This document shows positions 62,687 through 64,000 of a stretch of 64,000 bases of DNA, in pieces. The DNA lies in NCBI GenBank assembly GCA_913058395.1, contig CAJXQI010000001.1, forward strand, positions 1 through 64,000, given 5' to 3'. Below the pieces are notes generated by a model. That model did not search any database and was not told the origin of the DNA. It saw nothing but the letters and a program-made list of their open reading frames with translations. The stretch is from an uncultured Colwellia sp. Lineage in GTDB: Bacteria > Pseudomonadota > Gammaproteobacteria > Enterobacterales > Alteromonadaceae. The position numbers were made by a program, and so were the translations under genes. The stretch's first letter is position 1. Every line of letters starts with the position of its first letter.

Positions 62687-63226
62687 ATGAAAAAAATATA
62701 TATAACGATAGTCCTTTCGTCAATGGTCTTGTCTTCTTGTGGTGGCACTGGAGGAAATGCAGCTACTGAAACCTCAAAAAGTGACTTTAAAGCAAAGTTA
62801 TCTAATACGTCTTGGAAAAAAGCATGTTCTCCTTATAATAAGTTTTCAAGCGACGAGTTAAAAGGTGATTGGAACGTCAAGATTAAGCTGAGTATAGATT
62901 CCTCGCTAAAATCTACTTACCGAACAGAGTACTTCCACCCAACTGATACTGAATGTGGCTCAATGATGTTTGATACGTTGGATATCTCAAAATTTGCTAT
63001 TACAGGTAAAGTAATAAGTGAAGAAAGTATTGAAGCTGATGGTTTAAATGAGACTTTTACTTATAATTCTGATAATCGAAATCTTCCGCCAAATTACACG
63101 TTAATTTATATTAATAGTGAAAAATTATATTTTGGCCAGAAGTCTGCTGAAAATCTTGGGAAAACGCTTGAAACAAGGCACTCTTCTATATCTCTTGATA
63201 ATTATTTCACGCAAATTGTAAATTAA
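62687..63226 (+). CDS. Lipoprotein of unknown function
   Basis: This 179-aa protein has a lipoprotein signal (MKKIYITIVLSSMVLSSC, cysteine at 18). The mature part begins GGTGGNAATET and continues with a lipocalin-like or single beta-sheet pattern (WNVKIKLSIDSS and LKSTYRTEYF). The family is not recognised. ATG 62687 with GGAGTG 5 bases upstream starts exactly at the signal; the frame opens at 62651. Confidence 0.68.
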   Translation: MKKIYITIVLSSMVLSSCGGTGGNAATETSKSDFKAKLSNTSWKKACSPYNKFSSDELKGDWNVKIKLSIDSSLKSTYRTEYFHPTDTECGSMMFDTLDISKFAITGKVISEESIEADGLNETFTYNSDNRNLPPNYTLIYINSEKLYFGQKSAENLGKTLETRHSSISLDNYFTQIVN

Positions 63227-63622
63227 AAATCTAACAAGAACTTCAAGTGAAAGGTAAGTTGGCTGTTCTCACTTTGTTTCGAGTTTTAGTTAACTATATG
63301 ATTGATTAAATGGTGGAGAGGAAGGGCTTAATGCTTCTTCCTAACCCAGTATTCGAAGTGACCCCCTCCTAGTACTATGGGAGTAAAGTATTTTTATTTT
63401 TTCTATGTACTGTTTCTAAAGGGCTATAAAGACTTTTATAATTAATTGGTTTAAAAATTAGTTTAGATTAGGTTTTAAGTTATTTCCTGCTAAATATTTC
63501 TAATTAATAATATAAATATTTGTTTCATCTTATTGAAAAGCATTCATAATACGTCGCCGAAAACTAGTAACCGTTAAATTTGATGGTTATTTAATAATTT
63601 AAATATGGATATAAGATTGAGT
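63227..63622. other. AT-rich region before the outer-membrane protein gene
   Basis: This 396-bp gap has no ORF. A short imperfect hairpin (GGAAGGGC/GCTTCTTCC near 63319-63341) could be a weak terminator for the lipoprotein gene. The promoter of the next gene should lie at the right, but I cannot place it. Confidence 0.4.
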
Positions 63623-64000
63623 ATGAATAAAAGTATAATTGGGCTTGTTGCTGCATTAATAACTACGCCTGTATTCGCCGACACAGGTTTTTATGGCGAA
63701 TTATTGTTAGGAAACACAAATAATGAATCGAAAAGCAAAAGTGATGATGACTCAGTACAAGTTGAGTTAGAAGATCATATTAAACTTTCTGGAAGTAGTA
63801 CCTCTTACGCATTAAGAGGCGGTTATCAATTTAATGATAATTTCGCGATAGAATTATCCCACCATGTATATGGTGATGTTACTTATAAATATACCGATAG
63901 ATATGATGACACAATAAAAAATAAAATTGATTCAAACTCAAATAATATTGCTCTTAAAGGTATATGGCCAGTTACTGATGCTATTTCTTTGAATGCGCGT
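63623..64000 (+). CDS. Outer-membrane beta-barrel protein, 5' part
   Basis: The frame is open from ATG 63623 to the window edge (126 codons). It starts with a signal peptide (MNKSIIGLVAALITTPVFAD) and continues with amphipathic beta strands (GFYGELLLGN, YALRGGYQFNDNFAIELSHH) typical of OmpW/OmpA-like barrels. A loop rich in Ser/Lys/Asp lies between strands 1 and 2. The C-terminus is missing, so the family is not certain. Confidence 0.75.
   Translation, partial: MNKSIIGLVAALITTPVFADTGFYGELLLGNTNNESKSKSDDDSVQVELEDHIKLSGSSTSYALRGGYQFNDNFAIELSHHVYGDVTYKYTDRYDDTIKNKIDSNSNNIALKGIWPVTDAISLNAR

Overview
This window is an AT-rich gammaproteobacterial chromosome segment. Its core genes resemble Alteromonadales, most likely a Colwellia/Thalassotalea-type marine bacterium; this placement is inferred from protein sequence and gene order, not from a database search. 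Many genes sit in the same neighbourhoods as in E. coli: glnA-ntrB-ntrC divergent from typA, yihY-dtd-fabY, ftsN-hslV-hslU, and priA divergent from rpmE.

Left part (1-9.7 kb). The 3' end of a 5S rRNA and its terminator are followed by epmA (EF-P modification). A minus-strand nitrogen block then runs glnA, a DUF4124 protein, ntrB and ntrC. The glnA-typA gap carries a sigma-54 promoter and two NtrC-type enhancer boxes. After typA come two small, apparently related ORFs and the membrane protein YihY.

Middle-left (9.7-17.2 kb). This holds a proline iminopeptidase, dtd, a spermidine-synthase-like methyltransferase, a FabY/YiiD-type GNAT-thioesterase fusion, a small NTF2-like protein, a YeeZ-like SDR, an NfeD/SPFH membrane pair and an XRE regulator with a membrane domain.

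Histidine utilisation (18-26.5 kb). A TonB-dependent receptor precedes hutC-hutH-hutU (minus strand) and divergent hutI. Two near-identical TTGTATATACAA operators lie between hutC and hutI. The urocanase is the long type that resembles animal enzymes. No hutG or hutF is present here.

Signalling and housekeeping (26.6-46.7 kb). There are two GGDEF/EAL proteins, one with both domains degenerate and one with an intact EAL site, and rraA lies between them. DUF971, hslU and hslV (with a sigma-32 promoter) follow, then ftsN, priA and rpmE. Next are an ECF sigma/anti-sigma/DUF4097 operon, dnaB-alr, yjbQ, a CheX-like protein and an M1 peptidase with a DUF6702 partner.

Accessory right part (47-64 kb). 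Most of the unusual proteins are here: a 1354-residue secreted protein with two different nuclease domains, a secreted Nudix-like/serine-hydrolase fusion, a Tat-exported alpha/beta hydrolase whose nucleophile position is alanine, a GlxA-type AraC regulator beside a duplicated promoter segment, a MarR regulator with two operator palindromes, a pilin-like protein and several orphan lipoproteins. The window ends inside an outer-membrane beta-barrel gene. Two families of dispersed intergenic repeats are visible. I found no CRISPR array, phage, integrase, transposase or tRNA gene.
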